Of a stretch of DNA of 64,000 nucleotides, positions 1 through 8,663 are shown piece by piece. This stretch comes from Natrialba chahannaoensis JCM 10990. Lineage in GTDB: Archaea > Halobacteriota > Halobacteria > Halobacteriales > Natrialbaceae. The notes below the pieces were generated by a model. It did not search any database. It was not told the origin of the DNA and saw nothing but the letters and a program-made list of their open reading frames with translations. The stretch covers positions 1 through 64,000 of the forward strand of contig NZ_AOIN01000043.1 in the NCBI RefSeq assembly GCF_000337135.1, in the 5' to 3' direction. Numbering within the stretch: the stretch's first letter is position 1; every line of letters starts with the position of its first letter. The position numbers and the translations under genes are program-made.

Positions 1-1380
1 CCCGCTCGAGCCGGCCAGCTCTCGACCCTCTCGGGGCTCAGCCACGAACTGCTCGTCGACGACGATGTCGGTGCGTGGCTGGGCGAACTCGAGTCCGCCG
101 AGCTGACCGACGAGCAGTCCGCCGTCGTCCGCGAGCTTCGCCGCCAGTACGACCGCGCTGCCGACATACCGGCCGAACTGGTCGAACGCGTCGCGTCCCA
201 CCAGGTCGAAACCCAGCAGGTCTGGCAGGAGGCCAAAGCCGAGGACGACTTCGCGCACTTCGCGCCGAATCTCGAGGAACTGATCGATCTGCACCGCGAA
301 CGGGCGGCCGCCATCGAGCCCGACGCGAATCCCTATCGGGTGCTCTACGAGGACCGGCTTCCGTACCTGCCACTCGAGGCGGTCGAGGGAATCTTCGACG
401 AACTTCGCGAGGGGCTCGTCCCGCTAATCGAGGAGATCAAAACCGATGGCCGCGAGCTGCCGTCCGTGTTCAGGGGCCACACCTACGACGAGGACGATCA
501 GATGGCGCTCTCCCAGGAGGTCGTGAACCTGCTCGGCTACCCCGAGGAACACGGCCGGCTCGATACTGCGCCACACCCGTTCATGTCCGGCAACCAGTTC
601 GACGCCCGAATCACGACCCGCTTCCGGGAACACGATCCGACCGACGCGCTGATGGCGACGATTCACGAGTTCGGCCACGCGACCTACCAGCTCGGCCTGC
701 CGAAGGGAGAGTACGGCAATCCGCTGGGTGAGTCGCTCTCCTCGGGCGTTCACGAGTCACAGTCGCGCTTCTGGGAAAATCACGTCGGTCGCACGAAGCC
801 GTTCTGGGAGTTCTTCCTGCCGACGATGAAAGAGCATTTCCCGCACCTCGAAGACGTCACCGTCGACGAAGCCTACGCCGCGGTGAACCAGATCTATCCG
901 GAGAACCTGATCCGCGTCGAGGCGGACGAACTCACCTACCACCTCCACATCATCCTCCGGTGTGAGATCGACCGCGCGTTTGTCGAGGGCGACCTCGACG
1001 TTTCCGAGATCCCGCGCGTCTGGAACGAGAAGATGGACGACTACCTCGGCGTCGTCCCCGAGACCGATACCGACGGCTGCCTGCAGGATACGCACTGGTC
1101 CGCTAGCTTCGCGGCCTTCCAGGGCTACACCGTCGGCAGCGTGCTGGCAGCACAACTCGATGCCGCGATCCGGGACGATCTGGACGTGGACGCCCTGATC
1201 CGCGAGGGCGAGTTCGAGCCCCTCTGGGAGTGGATGACCGAGCACGTCCACCGCTACGGTCAGCGCTACCCGACGGAAGAACTAATCGAGGTCGCGACGG
1301 GCGAACCGCTCACCGCCGAGTACTTCCTCGAGTACGTCGAGTCGAAGTACGGCGAACTGTACGAGCTGGACGGCTACTAA
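1..1380 (+). CDS. M32 (Taq-type) metallocarboxypeptidase, 5' end outside the window
   Basis: The frame is open from the first base, so the start lies upstream; 459 residues are visible against about 500 for the family. The zinc-binding HEFGH motif lies at 664-678, in the context ATIHEFGHATYQ, and is followed by HESQSRFWEN, which carries the further glutamate typical of M32 enzymes. The upstream segment FDARITTRF also matches the family. M32 enzymes are cytoplasmic metal-dependent exopeptidases that remove C-terminal residues from peptides. There is no signal peptide in the visible part. The gene stands alone before a 180-base gap. The family call is secure; substrate preference cannot be read. 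Confidence 0.95.
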   Translation, partial: PARAGQLSTLSGLSHELLVDDDVGAWLGELESAELTDEQSAVVRELRRQYDRAADIPAELVERVASHQVETQQVWQEAKAEDDFAHFAPNLEELIDLHRERAAAIEPDANPYRVLYEDRLPYLPLEAVEGIFDELREGLVPLIEEIKTDGRELPSVFRGHTYDEDDQMALSQEVVNLLGYPEEHGRLDTAPHPFMSGNQFDARITTRFREHDPTDALMATIHEFGHATYQLGLPKGEYGNPLGESLSSGVHESQSRFWENHVGRTKPFWEFFLPTMKEHFPHLEDVTVDEAYAAVNQIYPENLIRVEADELTYHLHIILRCEIDRAFVEGDLDVSEIPRVWNEKMDDYLGVVPETDTDGCLQDTHWSASFAAFQGYTVGSVLAAQLDAAIRDDLDVDALIREGEFEPLWEWMTEHVHRYGQRYPTEELIEVATGEPLTAEYFLEYVESKYGELYELDGY

Positions 1381-1561
1381 TACGGATCGTTGTAGCGCCT
1401 TACTGGTGATCGACGGGTCGCCGGAGCAATCACCGGCACCGAACTACGACGGACCGAGGACTGTATGCGGCTGCTCTCTCTTCCGTCGTCTCGCCCGCTG
1501 GCGGTCCGTTCGCGTGCTGGCCGCACTCTTATTACCATTCTCTCCCTAGCAGCATGACTCG

Positions 1562-2167
1562 ATGATGGTGACGACACATGCGCTCGTCGGTCTCCTCGTC
1601 GCCCTTCCGCTGGCAGTGCTCGCTCCGGACCACGCCACGACAATACTCACGGCCGGTGTGATCGGCGGCATCGTACCCGACCTCGACGTGCTCGCGACAC
1701 ACCGGAAGACGTTCCACCTCCCGATCTACGGCACCGTCGCGGCTGGAATCGCCCTCATGTTCGCACTCGCTGTGCCAACGGCTGCAACGTTCGCCGTCCT
1801 CGCCTTCCTCCTCGCTGCCGCCCTTCACAACGCCGGCGACATCGTCTCCTGCGGACTCGGTGCCCGCCCCTGGCACAATCGCTCCGAACGCTCCGTCTAC
1901 AACCACTACCGCGATCGCTGGATTCCACCACGGCGCTGGATCAGGTACGACGGCGCACCCGAGGACCTCGCACTCGCCGTCGGCATCGCGGTGCCATCGT
2001 TGGTTGTACTCGAGTGGCGCTGGCAACTCCTGGCTACGTCCCTGCTTGGCGTCTCGGTCGTCTACGTGGGAACGAGAAAGCGACTCGAGCACGTTACACG
2101 GTGGGCTGTTCGATTCCTCCCAGTGTGGGCTCGTCAGTACGTGCCGGAGCGATACGTCACCCGGTGA
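1562..2167 (+). CDS. YdjM-type membrane-bound metal-dependent hydrolase
   Basis: The 201-residue protein begins MMVTTHALVG and has PDLD near residue 40 followed by THRKTFH, the histidine/aspartate arrangement of the YdjM/DUF457 membrane hydrolase family. A second cluster, LHNAGD, is near residue 89. Hydrophobic segments at about 7-38, 55-90 and 135-165 suggest a multi-pass membrane protein. The biochemical substrate of this family is generally unknown, so hydrolase is a family label rather than a demonstrated activity. The two consecutive ATG codons at 1562 and 1565 make the exact start uncertain by one residue. Confidence 0.8.
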   Translation: MMVTTHALVGLLVALPLAVLAPDHATTILTAGVIGGIVPDLDVLATHRKTFHLPIYGTVAAGIALMFALAVPTAATFAVLAFLLAAALHNAGDIVSCGLGARPWHNRSERSVYNHYRDRWIPPRRWIRYDGAPEDLALAVGIAVPSLVVLEWRWQLLATSLLGVSVVYVGTRKRLEHVTRWAVRFLPVWARQYVPERYVTR

Positions 2168-2298
2168 GTTGTGGATCCGCTCGCGACACTACTGTTCATG
2201 AGTCGTGCAAACACCAGACACGAGGGCTGTCTGCGGGAATGACGGAAAGCATATAGCGATACTCGTTCGACTACAGAGACAATCGAAGAGGCAGACAA

Positions 2299-2946
2299 AT
2301 GAGCAACATCGAACTCGTCAACAACCGCTGGGGTGACCGAAACGTCGAGGAGCAGGTAACGCGGCTGTTCGAGGACGATGGGACGATCTACCTCGTGACC
2401 GGCTTCTTCACGTACAACGCCTACCGAGCGATGCGTCCCGATATCGTTGCGTTTCTCGAACGGGAGCCGACGAACGAACTCGTGATCGTCGTCGGCGCGG
2501 CGGCGGATCAGTTCTCCGCGACGATCGCACGCGACCTGCGAGACCTCGACGAAAACGAGCAGGTCACCCTCTACAACTACCCAGACGGATTCTTGCACGC
2601 GAAGCTCTACCTCCGGGAGGGCGAGAACCCAGCCGTCATCGTCGGCTCAGCAAACCTGACGCAGGTCGCCTTCGAGCAGAACCTCGAGTTGAGCGCCTAC
2701 GTCGAGGGCGAGTCGATGACCGACGGCCGAATCGAGCCGTTCCGTGCGTGGATCGACGATCTGCTTGCAGTCTGTGATCCGATCCGTCGTCGTGACCTCT
2801 TCAAACCGGTAATGATGGCCAAGACGGCCGTCAACTGGTTCAACAAGGGTACGCTCTTGCCGACCCGCGCCGTGCTCGGCCACCGAACACCGTACGTCGT
2901 CGGAATGGTTATCCTCTGGCTGGTACTCTCAAACGCGTTTGCCTGA
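2299..2946 (+). CDS. Phospholipase D-like protein with one HKD motif and a C-terminal membrane segment
   Basis: The 215-residue protein has one HKD-type active site: H100-A-K102, then GSAN at 116-119. Single-HKD proteins of the Nuc/NgoFVII type usually act as dimers, with one motif from each subunit, on phosphodiester bonds in nucleic acid or lipid. The last 20 residues or so are hydrophobic and may anchor it to the membrane, which is unusual for a soluble nuclease. No restriction or defence genes flank it. The fold assignment is firm; whether the substrate is DNA, RNA or lipid is open. Confidence 0.8.
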   Translation: MSNIELVNNRWGDRNVEEQVTRLFEDDGTIYLVTGFFTYNAYRAMRPDIVAFLEREPTNELVIVVGAAADQFSATIARDLRDLDENEQVTLYNYPDGFLHAKLYLREGENPAVIVGSANLTQVAFEQNLELSAYVEGESMTDGRIEPFRAWIDDLLAVCDPIRRRDLFKPVMMAKTAVNWFNKGTLLPTRAVLGHRTPYVVGMVILWLVLSNAFA

Positions 2947-3002
2947 AAGCAGTTGATTGGCTGGACGCGAGTTACGGTTCGTGTGGCTGGCTGCTCGCAA
3001 GG

Positions 3003-3009
3003 GTATAAA
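3003..3009 (+). promoter_or_regulatory. TATA box upstream of the 3066 gene
   Basis: GGGTATAAAAGC is a near-ideal archaeal TATA element, about 57 bases before the ATG at 3066. Transcription should therefore start near 3035, giving a leader of roughly 30 bases. Confidence 0.6.
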
Positions 3010-3065
3010 AGCGGGCTGGCACTGCCAGGCCTACACTCACCCCGAACGAACCCCCACGGTCCGGT

Positions 3066-3776
3066 ATGCGACTCTCCATTCCGGGGCTCCCCGGCGTCTA
3101 CTACGACACCGACGCGGGGACCACGGCGATTGCAACGCTCATGTCCACTGCTGGCCGCCGCGCGCCGAAGCCGAAGGGATACGCCATCCAGGCGCTGCCG
3201 TACCTCTGGTCGTTCAACGTCGACCTCCACGAGGTCCCGAACGACCACCCGATCCAGTATCTCCACCCCGAGAGCGCGGTGAGTCTTGGCGAACTCTCGG
3301 CTGATCGTCACGCCCGCCAGGCCGGCACCGAACTCGAGTCCGTCCTCAGATTCGCGTGGTCGGTGAACCAGGAGGTCGAGTCCGCGACGAGTTCGCTGCT
3401 CGGTCAAACACAGACCCAAGACGGTGTTACGATCGACATTCGGGACGGGAGTATCGTCGCTGATGGAGAGGCACTCGAGACGAACGAGTTCGATGTCGAC
3501 GATAGAGTGGCTGATGACGGTGACGAGTTCGACACCGACGACCAGACGACTAATGCGGACTTCGAGACGGACGATTCGATCCTGGACACGGAGTTCGACG
3601 AGGACGGGGAGTTCGGAACGGACGATGGTGGGTCCGACAGCTTCGATGGCTCTGGCGCGTTTGACGATGTTGACGACTCTGACACGTTTGACGGCGTCGA
3701 CGACTCTGCTGAATTTGACGACGACGTCGACGACGAACCCGACACTGACAGGTACGATACCGGTAACGAACGCTGA
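3066..3776 (+). CDS. Unknown haloarchaeal protein with aspartate-rich tail
   Basis: I do not recognise a functional family. The first 118 residues or so look like a folded domain, starting MRLSIPGLPGVYYDTDAG and including a GRRAPKPKGYAIQ loop. The remaining 110 residues or so are a low-complexity tail built from Asp, Phe, Gly and Thr, with repeated FDD, DSDTFDG and DDVDD elements. There is no signal peptide or membrane segment. A strong TATA box precedes it, and the next gene starts about 130 bases downstream on the same strand. The tail is probably disordered and its length is likely to vary between strains. Confidence 0.75.
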   Translation: MRLSIPGLPGVYYDTDAGTTAIATLMSTAGRRAPKPKGYAIQALPYLWSFNVDLHEVPNDHPIQYLHPESAVSLGELSADRHARQAGTELESVLRFAWSVNQEVESATSSLLGQTQTQDGVTIDIRDGSIVADGEALETNEFDVDDRVADDGDEFDTDDQTTNADFETDDSILDTEFDEDGEFGTDDGGSDSFDGSGAFDDVDDSDTFDGVDDSAEFDDDVDDEPDTDRYDTGNER

Positions 3777-3873
3777 CTGCTGTCCGATTCCCTCTGTCCT
3801 CGAGAACAGAACACGGAACCCAGAACACGGAACTCGGGAACACAGACCGCTATCCTGCTCACCGAGGCCGCTG

Positions 3874-3880
3874 CTTTTAG
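3874..3880 (+). promoter_or_regulatory. Probable TATA box for the 3904 gene
   Basis: CTTTTAG lies about 27 bases before the ATG at 3904. That is the spacing expected for a leaderless archaeal transcript, and it supports this start over in-frame upstream alternatives. Confidence 0.45.
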
Positions 3881-3903
3881 TCACGCGCTGTGTACGACCA
3901 GCC

Positions 3904-4914
3904 ATGCAAATCGTCACGACGCTCCCCTCGGCGACCGAACTGGTCGTCGCGCTCGGACTCGAGCCCGTCGGCGTCTCTCACGAGTGCGACTGGCCGCCGC
4001 GGGTCGAGTCAACCCCATCGATCACTCGCTCGCGGATCGACACCGACGGCACCAGCAGCGAAATCGACCAGCAGGTGCTCGATGTGGTCAGCGACGATGG
4101 CGATGAGAGTGATACGGCCGGGGATAATAACGAGATCAGCGACACGCCCGGCGTCTACGATATCGACACTGACACGCTCGCCGCCCTCAACCCCGACCTC
4201 GTCATCACGCAGGGGATGTGCGATGTCTGTGCCGTTGACGATATCGCCATCGCGAACGCACTCGAGACGATTCCAGCTGACCCGGAACTGCTGACGACCG
4301 ATCCACACAGCATGGCAGATGTCCTCTCGGATCTCGAGCGCATCGGCCGCGCCACCGGTCGCGAGGAACGGGCCGCCGAGGTGCGCGCCGAACTCAAGTC
4401 CCGGGTCGATCGCGTTCGAGAGCGCACCCGGGACTGCACCCCGCAGGAACGCCCACGAGTCGCCATCTTCGACTGGACAGACCCCGTCATGATCGCCGGC
4501 CACTGGACCGCCGAACTCGTCGAATGGACCGGCGGCGAGTACGGCCTGGCCGCCGTCGGTGAGCGCTCCCGCCCGCGCGAGTGGGAGTCGGTACTCGAGT
4601 ACGACCCGGAGTGCATCGTCGTGGCACCCTGTGGCTTCGGACTCGAACAGACGGCAGCAAACATCGGGGAGCTTACCGAACGAGAGGGGTGGGACGAGCT
4701 GACCGCGGTTCAGAACGGCCGCGTCTGGGTGATGGACGGGAACCACTACCTGAACCGCCCCGGGCCGCGACTGGTCGACACACTCGAGGCGCTCGCACCG
4801 GTCATTCGGCCGGAGCTGTTCGGTGATTCGTCCGACCCAGAGCCAGCAGACGAGTTCGTCGTCCCGCTCGATGCACTCGAGACGGGTCGGGCAGCGGCGC
4901 AGGTGGAGTCGTGA
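3904..4914 (+). CDS. Cobalamin-binding protein of the BtuF/periplasmic-binding fold, no signal peptide
   Basis: The 336-residue protein begins MQIVTTLPSATELVVALGL, the usual first strand of BtuF/FecB-type binding proteins. It keeps the DLVITQGMCDVCAV and PCGFGLEQT segments common in archaeal cobalamin-binding homologues. The start lacks a lipobox or signal sequence, so the protein is probably cytoplasmic, unlike classical transport receptors. An acidic insertion of about 30 residues, rich in Asp, Glu, Ser and Asn, interrupts the domain near residue 60. The stop overlaps the GTG start of the JAMM gene by four bases (GTGA), so the pair is likely co-translated. No permease or ATPase partner is nearby. 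Confidence 0.8.
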   Translation: MQIVTTLPSATELVVALGLEPVGVSHECDWPPRVESTPSITRSRIDTDGTSSEIDQQVLDVVSDDGDESDTAGDNNEISDTPGVYDIDTDTLAALNPDLVITQGMCDVCAVDDIAIANALETIPADPELLTTDPHSMADVLSDLERIGRATGREERAAEVRAELKSRVDRVRERTRDCTPQERPRVAIFDWTDPVMIAGHWTAELVEWTGGEYGLAAVGERSRPREWESVLEYDPECIVVAPCGFGLEQTAANIGELTEREGWDELTAVQNGRVWVMDGNHYLNRPGPRLVDTLEALAPVIRPELFGDSSDPEPADEFVVPLDALETGRAAAQVES

Positions 4915-5405
4915 CTCGCGAATCGAACATCGACGATCTCTCTTCCGATGAGGAAGCAGCGGACAGAGAGGCCCCCACGCTCGCCCTCCCCGACAAAATC
5001 CGAGCGCAACTCTGCGACCACGCTCGAACCGGCACACCCGAGGAAATCTGTGGGATTCTGGGCGGCACGTTCGACCCAGACCAGAGTCGCGTCAGCACCG
5101 CCTACCCCGCAACCAATGTTGCCGACACCCCGCGGACGCGCTACCGGATCGATCCCGAGGAGCAACTCGAGTGTTTCGAGCGACTCGAGGCGGCGGGCGA
5201 GGAAATCGTCGGGTTCTATCACTCCCATCCGAAGGGGCCGGCGCGACCGAGCGAGACGGACGTCGAGGCGGCGACCTGGTCGGATCGATCGTACGTGATC
5301 GTTTCACTTGAGCCGGTTGCGGTGGGGTCGTGGCGGTGGCGGTCGAGTGATGCTGTGGACGGCGAGTCCGGCGGGCAGTTCGAACGCGAGCGAATCGTTT
5401 CCTGA
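4911..5405 (+). CDS. JAMM/MPN+ metalloprotease (desampylase-like)
   Basis: The 164-residue protein has the full JAMM signature: a catalytic glutamate in EEICGILGG (about 44-45), then H104-x-H106 and, ten residues later, D117 in PSETDV. Archaeal single-domain JAMM proteins such as the Haloferax desampylase remove ubiquitin-like SAMP proteins from targets, and others act in sulfur transfer. The start is GTG at 4911, forming a GTGA overlap with the preceding stop. An N-terminal acidic extension of about 25 residues is probably disordered. Zinc-dependent isopeptidase activity follows from family knowledge, not from anything specific here. Confidence 0.88.
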   Translation: MTRESNIDDLSSDEEAADREAPTLALPDKIRAQLCDHARTGTPEEICGILGGTFDPDQSRVSTAYPATNVADTPRTRYRIDPEEQLECFERLEAAGEEIVGFYHSHPKGPARPSETDVEAATWSDRSYVIVSLEPVAVGSWRWRSSDAVDGESGGQFERERIVS

Positions 5406-5430
5406 CGTACGGCTCGCTTCCAACACGCCG

Positions 5431-5571
5431 TTACAGATCCATGAATCGGAGGAACAGCCCGAGCAGCAGGACGCCGAAACCGATGATCGCCCCGACAAAC
5501 GGCGGGAGGACCGGAATCGGGATCACGACCAGGAGCAGCCCGACGATGAGCACTTTCGTGGAGAGACGCAT
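5431..5571 (-). CDS. Small membrane protein, 46 residues
   Basis: The protein starts MRLSTKVLIVG and is almost entirely two hydrophobic segments split by a proline-rich turn (VIPIPVLPPF). I recognise this as the kind of short membrane protein widely found in haloarchaea, with no assigned role. The frame stays open further upstream, but the sequence before this ATG is not membrane-like and lies in a repeat-bearing intergenic stretch, so the short start is preferred. It converges on the JAMM gene with a 25-base gap. Confidence 0.65.
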   Translation of the reverse strand: MRLSTKVLIVGLLLVVIPIPVLPPFVGAIIGFGVLLLGLFLRFMDL

Positions 5572-5730
5572 AGGTGCGCTTCGGTCGCCTCGCAGAAAAA
5601 GCTGTAGTTGGGGTGACACTGTAACGTCCAAAACGTCACACTGGGCGGTTGAGAGCGTCCAGGTCGACGAGCTCGATTCGCGAGTTCGAGTACAAGGTGG
5701 ATTGTAGTTTTGTTCTTGCTGTGTCAGCAC

Positions 5731-5807
5731 TACGCCGGTGCTATACCAACGCTATACCGACACTCCGTCAGCGCTACGCCGGCGCTACTCTGGAACGACT
5801 CCGATAC
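5731..5807. repeat. Degenerate 11-bp periodic repeat, about seven units
   Basis: Units of exactly 11 bases follow one another: TACGCCGGTGC, TATACCAACGC, TATACCGACAC, TCCGTCAGCGC, TACGCCGGCGC, TACTCTGGAAC, GACTCCGATAC. A rough consensus is TAYNCCNNCRC. The array sits between two minus-strand genes, ending near the stop of the 5810 gene and lying about 160 bases upstream of the 5571 start. Confidence 0.6.
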
Positions 5808-5809
5808 TA

Positions 5810-6217
5810 CTACGAATCCACACGCTCGCTTTCGTCTGCCGCCTGCTCTCTGAATTCCTCGGCTTGCTCGCTCAGCTTCTTGCCGACGAGATACTTGAAA
5901 TCGTCCGGCATCAGCCCCCGCTGGACGTCGATCGTCACCATCGTATCACAGCCCGCGACGATTTCCGGGGCCCACTTTCCCTGTGCCAGTTTCGACTCGT
6001 CGGTGACGACCGCCTCACCGTCTTCGACATCGATGAACGCCGTCACCGTGTTCCAGATGCCTGGATCGCTCGTCGTCGCCTCGTCGAACAGCCCCTCGAG
6101 CCGGGAGTCCTTGATCGGTTCGTCGCGCAGTTCTCTGATCAGGTTCTCGAGTGCAATCGCGAGTTCCTCGTACTCCTCGGCAGTCATGTCGTCGCCGTTG
6201 CCGGTGGCAGCCGTCAT
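5810..6217 (-). CDS. Conserved-looking haloarchaeal protein of unknown function
   Basis: I do not recognise a named family. The 135-residue acidic protein has no signal peptide or membrane segment. It begins with helical sequence (YEELAIALENLIREL), has a central stretch with beta character (WNTVTAFIDVEDGEAVV and VAGCDTMVTIDV), and ends in a charged helix (KKLSEQAEEFREQAADE). The ATG at 6217 gives a ten-residue Gly/Asn-rich start; a second ATG at residue 11 could be the true one. It is flanked by a repeat on one side and a sulfatase gene transcribed in the same direction on the other. Confidence 0.6.
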   Translation of the reverse strand: MTAATGNGDDMTAEEYEELAIALENLIRELRDEPIKDSRLEGLFDEATTSDPGIWNTVTAFIDVEDGEAVVTDESKLAQGKWAPEIVAGCDTMVTIDVQRGLMPDDFKYLVGKKLSEQAEEFREQAADESERVDS

Positions 6218-6382
6218 CGCATCACCCGTCGGTTTCTGGCTCCGGTTCTGATTTCAGTTCCGGTCCCAGTCGGGAATCGAACGTTCATACGAGCACATTG
6301 CCACGGTTGAAGTATAAACACCGTGTCCTGCGACTGCTGCTGATCCTGTCTAGGCTGGCCTGCGGTTCACAGCGTGGCCCCG

Positions 6383-7882
6383 TCACGACTCCTCGGCCGC
6401 CCGCAGCACGTCCGGCACCCACTGCCGATTCGGATCGTCGGTCTCCACCATCCAGTCGATCAGTTCCGTTCGGAGCTCGTGGCGAACGTCAGCGTAGGCA
6501 GGGTGGTTGATCACGTTCTGCAACTCCGCTGGGTCCGCCTCGAGGTCGTACAACTCGTCTACGTCCGGCGCGTTGTAGACGTACTTGTATCGGTCCGTTC
6601 GGACCATTCGCTGGGTGTAGAGCCCGAACTCGTCGCCGTGGTACTGCGCGAAGACTGAGTTCGGCCACATCGGCGACTCAGCCTCCTCTTCCCCGTCAGT
6701 AGCTTCGAGCAACGGCACGAGGCTCCGCGAATCAAAACTCTCGGGGATCGCCACGCCGCCCATCTCGAGGAACGTCGCCGCCAGATCGTGGAGGTGCACC
6801 GGCTCCTCACACACCGATCCCGGCTCCGTAACGCCCGGCCAGCGCACCTGCAGCGGGATGTGATACGTATCGTCGTACATCAGCGGCCCCTTGTTGAACT
6901 GACGGTGACCACCGGTGAAATCGCCGTGATCCGAGGCGTGGACGACCACCGTCTCGTCCGTGAGCCCGGTGGACTCGAGTACATCCAGAATCCGGCCGAA
7001 CTGGTCGTCGATCAGGGTGACGAAGCCCCAGTACTTTGCGATAGCTTCTTTCCAGATCTCTCGGTCGAAGTGTTCGACGCCGCGGTAGGAGCGGTAGTTC
7101 GCGTGGACTCGCGGTTTTCCGGCGTCGGTTTCGACGTAGCTCTCGGGGAGCTCGATGTTCTCGAGGTCGTACATCGAGGCGTAGGGCTCGGGCACGACGT
7201 AGGGGTGGTGTGGGCCGTAAAAGTCCGCCCGGTGGAAGAACGGTGCGTCGCGGTCGCCGCTCGTGTGTGCCTCGATCGCGTCGATGGTTCGCTCGGCCAG
7301 GAACCAGGCGCGCGTCTCCTCGATGTCGACCGATGTTGTGGCGGCGACGAACGTCCCGTTGCTGTCGTCTCGCGGATTGGTGCCGGTATAGATGACGTCT
7401 TCGAGGTCGGCCTCGCCAACGGGCGTCCCGCGTTCGGCGCGGTACTCGCGGAACGCGTCGTCGATATCGTCGTGGTGTGTGTCGCTGCCGCCGAGATAGG
7501 AGAAGCCGAAGTCCTCGGGGGTTTGATCGCGGCCGACGTGCCACTTCCCGGTGTAGGTCGGGTGGTAGCCGGCGTCGTCGAGTTTCTCCGAGAATGTCGG
7601 GATGTCAGATGGCAGATTCGGTAGGAGGGCGTCGTCTTCGTGGCAGTTGTTCAGCATTCCGTGGCCGTGGGGGAACTGGCCAGTCAGGAGCGACGCGCGG
7701 GCACTCGAGCAGATGCTAATCGGAGTGAACGCTCGCTCGAAGTGCGTGCCGGTCGCCGAAAGATGATCTATCGTCTCTGTCTCGACCGTTTCGGCGACCG
7801 GCCCGTCGAGGGCGCTACAGTCGTAGCGCTCCTGGTCTGTGAGTACGAGCAGGACGTTCGGCCGGGTGTCGGCGTCGACCAT
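6383..7882 (-). CDS. Type I sulfatase (alkaline phosphatase superfamily)
   Basis: The 499-residue protein opens RPNVLLVLTDQERYD, the metal-binding N-terminus of arylsulfatases. It has C58-S-S-A-R62, the site where cysteine is converted to formylglycine. Further superfamily signatures are TGKWHVG near 116-122, FYGPHHPY, and HASDHGDFTGGH with its metal-binding Asp-His. There is no signal sequence, so it is either cytoplasmic or exported by an unusual route. The +2 residue is Ser rather than the common Pro, as in some prokaryotic members. No formylglycine-generating enzyme gene lies in the window. The substrate could be a sulfate ester or a related phosphonate/phosphate ester. Confidence 0.9.
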   Translation of the reverse strand: MVDADTRPNVLLVLTDQERYDCSALDGPVAETVETETIDHLSATGTHFERAFTPISICSSARASLLTGQFPHGHGMLNNCHEDDALLPNLPSDIPTFSEKLDDAGYHPTYTGKWHVGRDQTPEDFGFSYLGGSDTHHDDIDDAFREYRAERGTPVGEADLEDVIYTGTNPRDDSNGTFVAATTSVDIEETRAWFLAERTIDAIEAHTSGDRDAPFFHRADFYGPHHPYVVPEPYASMYDLENIELPESYVETDAGKPRVHANYRSYRGVEHFDREIWKEAIAKYWGFVTLIDDQFGRILDVLESTGLTDETVVVHASDHGDFTGGHRQFNKGPLMYDDTYHIPLQVRWPGVTEPGSVCEEPVHLHDLAATFLEMGGVAIPESFDSRSLVPLLEATDGEEEAESPMWPNSVFAQYHGDEFGLYTQRMVRTDRYKYVYNAPDVDELYDLEADPAELQNVINHPAYADVRHELRTELIDWMVETDDPNRQWVPDVLRAAEES

Positions 7883-8027
7883 CGCGGGTGCTACATCGCT
7901 GGGGCAGTTAATGGTGGGACTTGCCGTTTGCTGGCATTCGCTGCCACTGACTGGTCGACCGGCCTCGCTTTAAACACACTGCGTATGAACCCGCACCCTC
8001 ATTAGAACGCAGTTCCAGTCCTCACTC

Positions 8028-8246
8028 GTGCCAACCGCATACTGTGGGGTGTGTGAGTGGACGCACACCGTCACGGCAGAGGAGACGACCGACCTCGATC
8101 TCGCGATGATCGACCATCACGTCGACACCGGCCACTCGCCGATCGAACGCGCCGATCTCGTCGAGCCAATTGCTGCCGAAACTGGCGACCAGCACCACGA
8201 GGACGACGCGACCGTGGATGCAACAGCGCGAACTGAACTCGAGTAA
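8028..8246 (+). CDS. Small C2H2-like zinc-finger protein
   Basis: The 72-residue protein starts at GTG. It has C6-x2-C9 near the N-terminus and H31-x4-H36 after a short helix (LDLAMIDHHVDTGH), a plausible C2H2 zinc site. The last 30 residues are acidic and probably disordered. Small zinc-finger proteins of this size are abundant in haloarchaea, and a few have been linked to regulation. No DNA-binding partner is known for this one. It lies alone, diverging from the sulfatase. Confidence 0.65.
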   Translation: MPTAYCGVCEWTHTVTAEETTDLDLAMIDHHVDTGHSPIERADLVEPIAAETGDQHHEDDATVDATARTELE

Positions 8247-8663
8247 CGCGACTGACAGTCGATCACCGGTCAGAACAACTCTCGGATGTTTTTTCGTGCG
8301 CGTGACATCTCCCGTGTTGTCGACTATTGGCTTGACGGAAGACAGAATGGTGCTTCCCCAGAGGTTTCCCTATGGTTTCGAAGGCCATTGACGAGTTATT
8401 CGCTGATCAAGTCGAGCCAGCTTTGGAACTCGTCCATGGTTTCTTCGCCAACGACGGGACGACACCGTAGGGGCGACTACCGTCCAGTCGGTATCTGGCC
8501 GTGCCGGCGACCGCCGCGCTGGGTTGCCAAAGTGACCACTGACGAGATTGACCACCAAGTAGAGTCGCTGTTTGGGGTGCTGGCGCGACTCGTGACCCGG
8601 TAAGAAAGTCCAGTTACAATATCACGGACCGAGGCAGGGCCAAACCTAGTTATCGATGCCCCG
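8247..8663. other. Gene-poor stretch with possible decayed coding sequence
   Basis: No complete gene is convincing here. Short frames on the plus strand read protein-like over 20-30 codons: one at about 8372-8470 beginning MVSKAIDELFADQVEPAL, and another ending EIDHQVESLFGVLARLVTR near 8603. They are in different frames and lack continuity, which suggests a degraded gene. Confidence 0.3.

Noticed and set aside
2697-3917. Long minus-strand frame of about 400 codons across the 3' end of the PLD gene and the unknown 3066 gene
   Set aside because: Its Val/Arg/Ser-rich sequence is a shadow of the plus-strand Asp repeats. It has no motif and overlaps a promoter.
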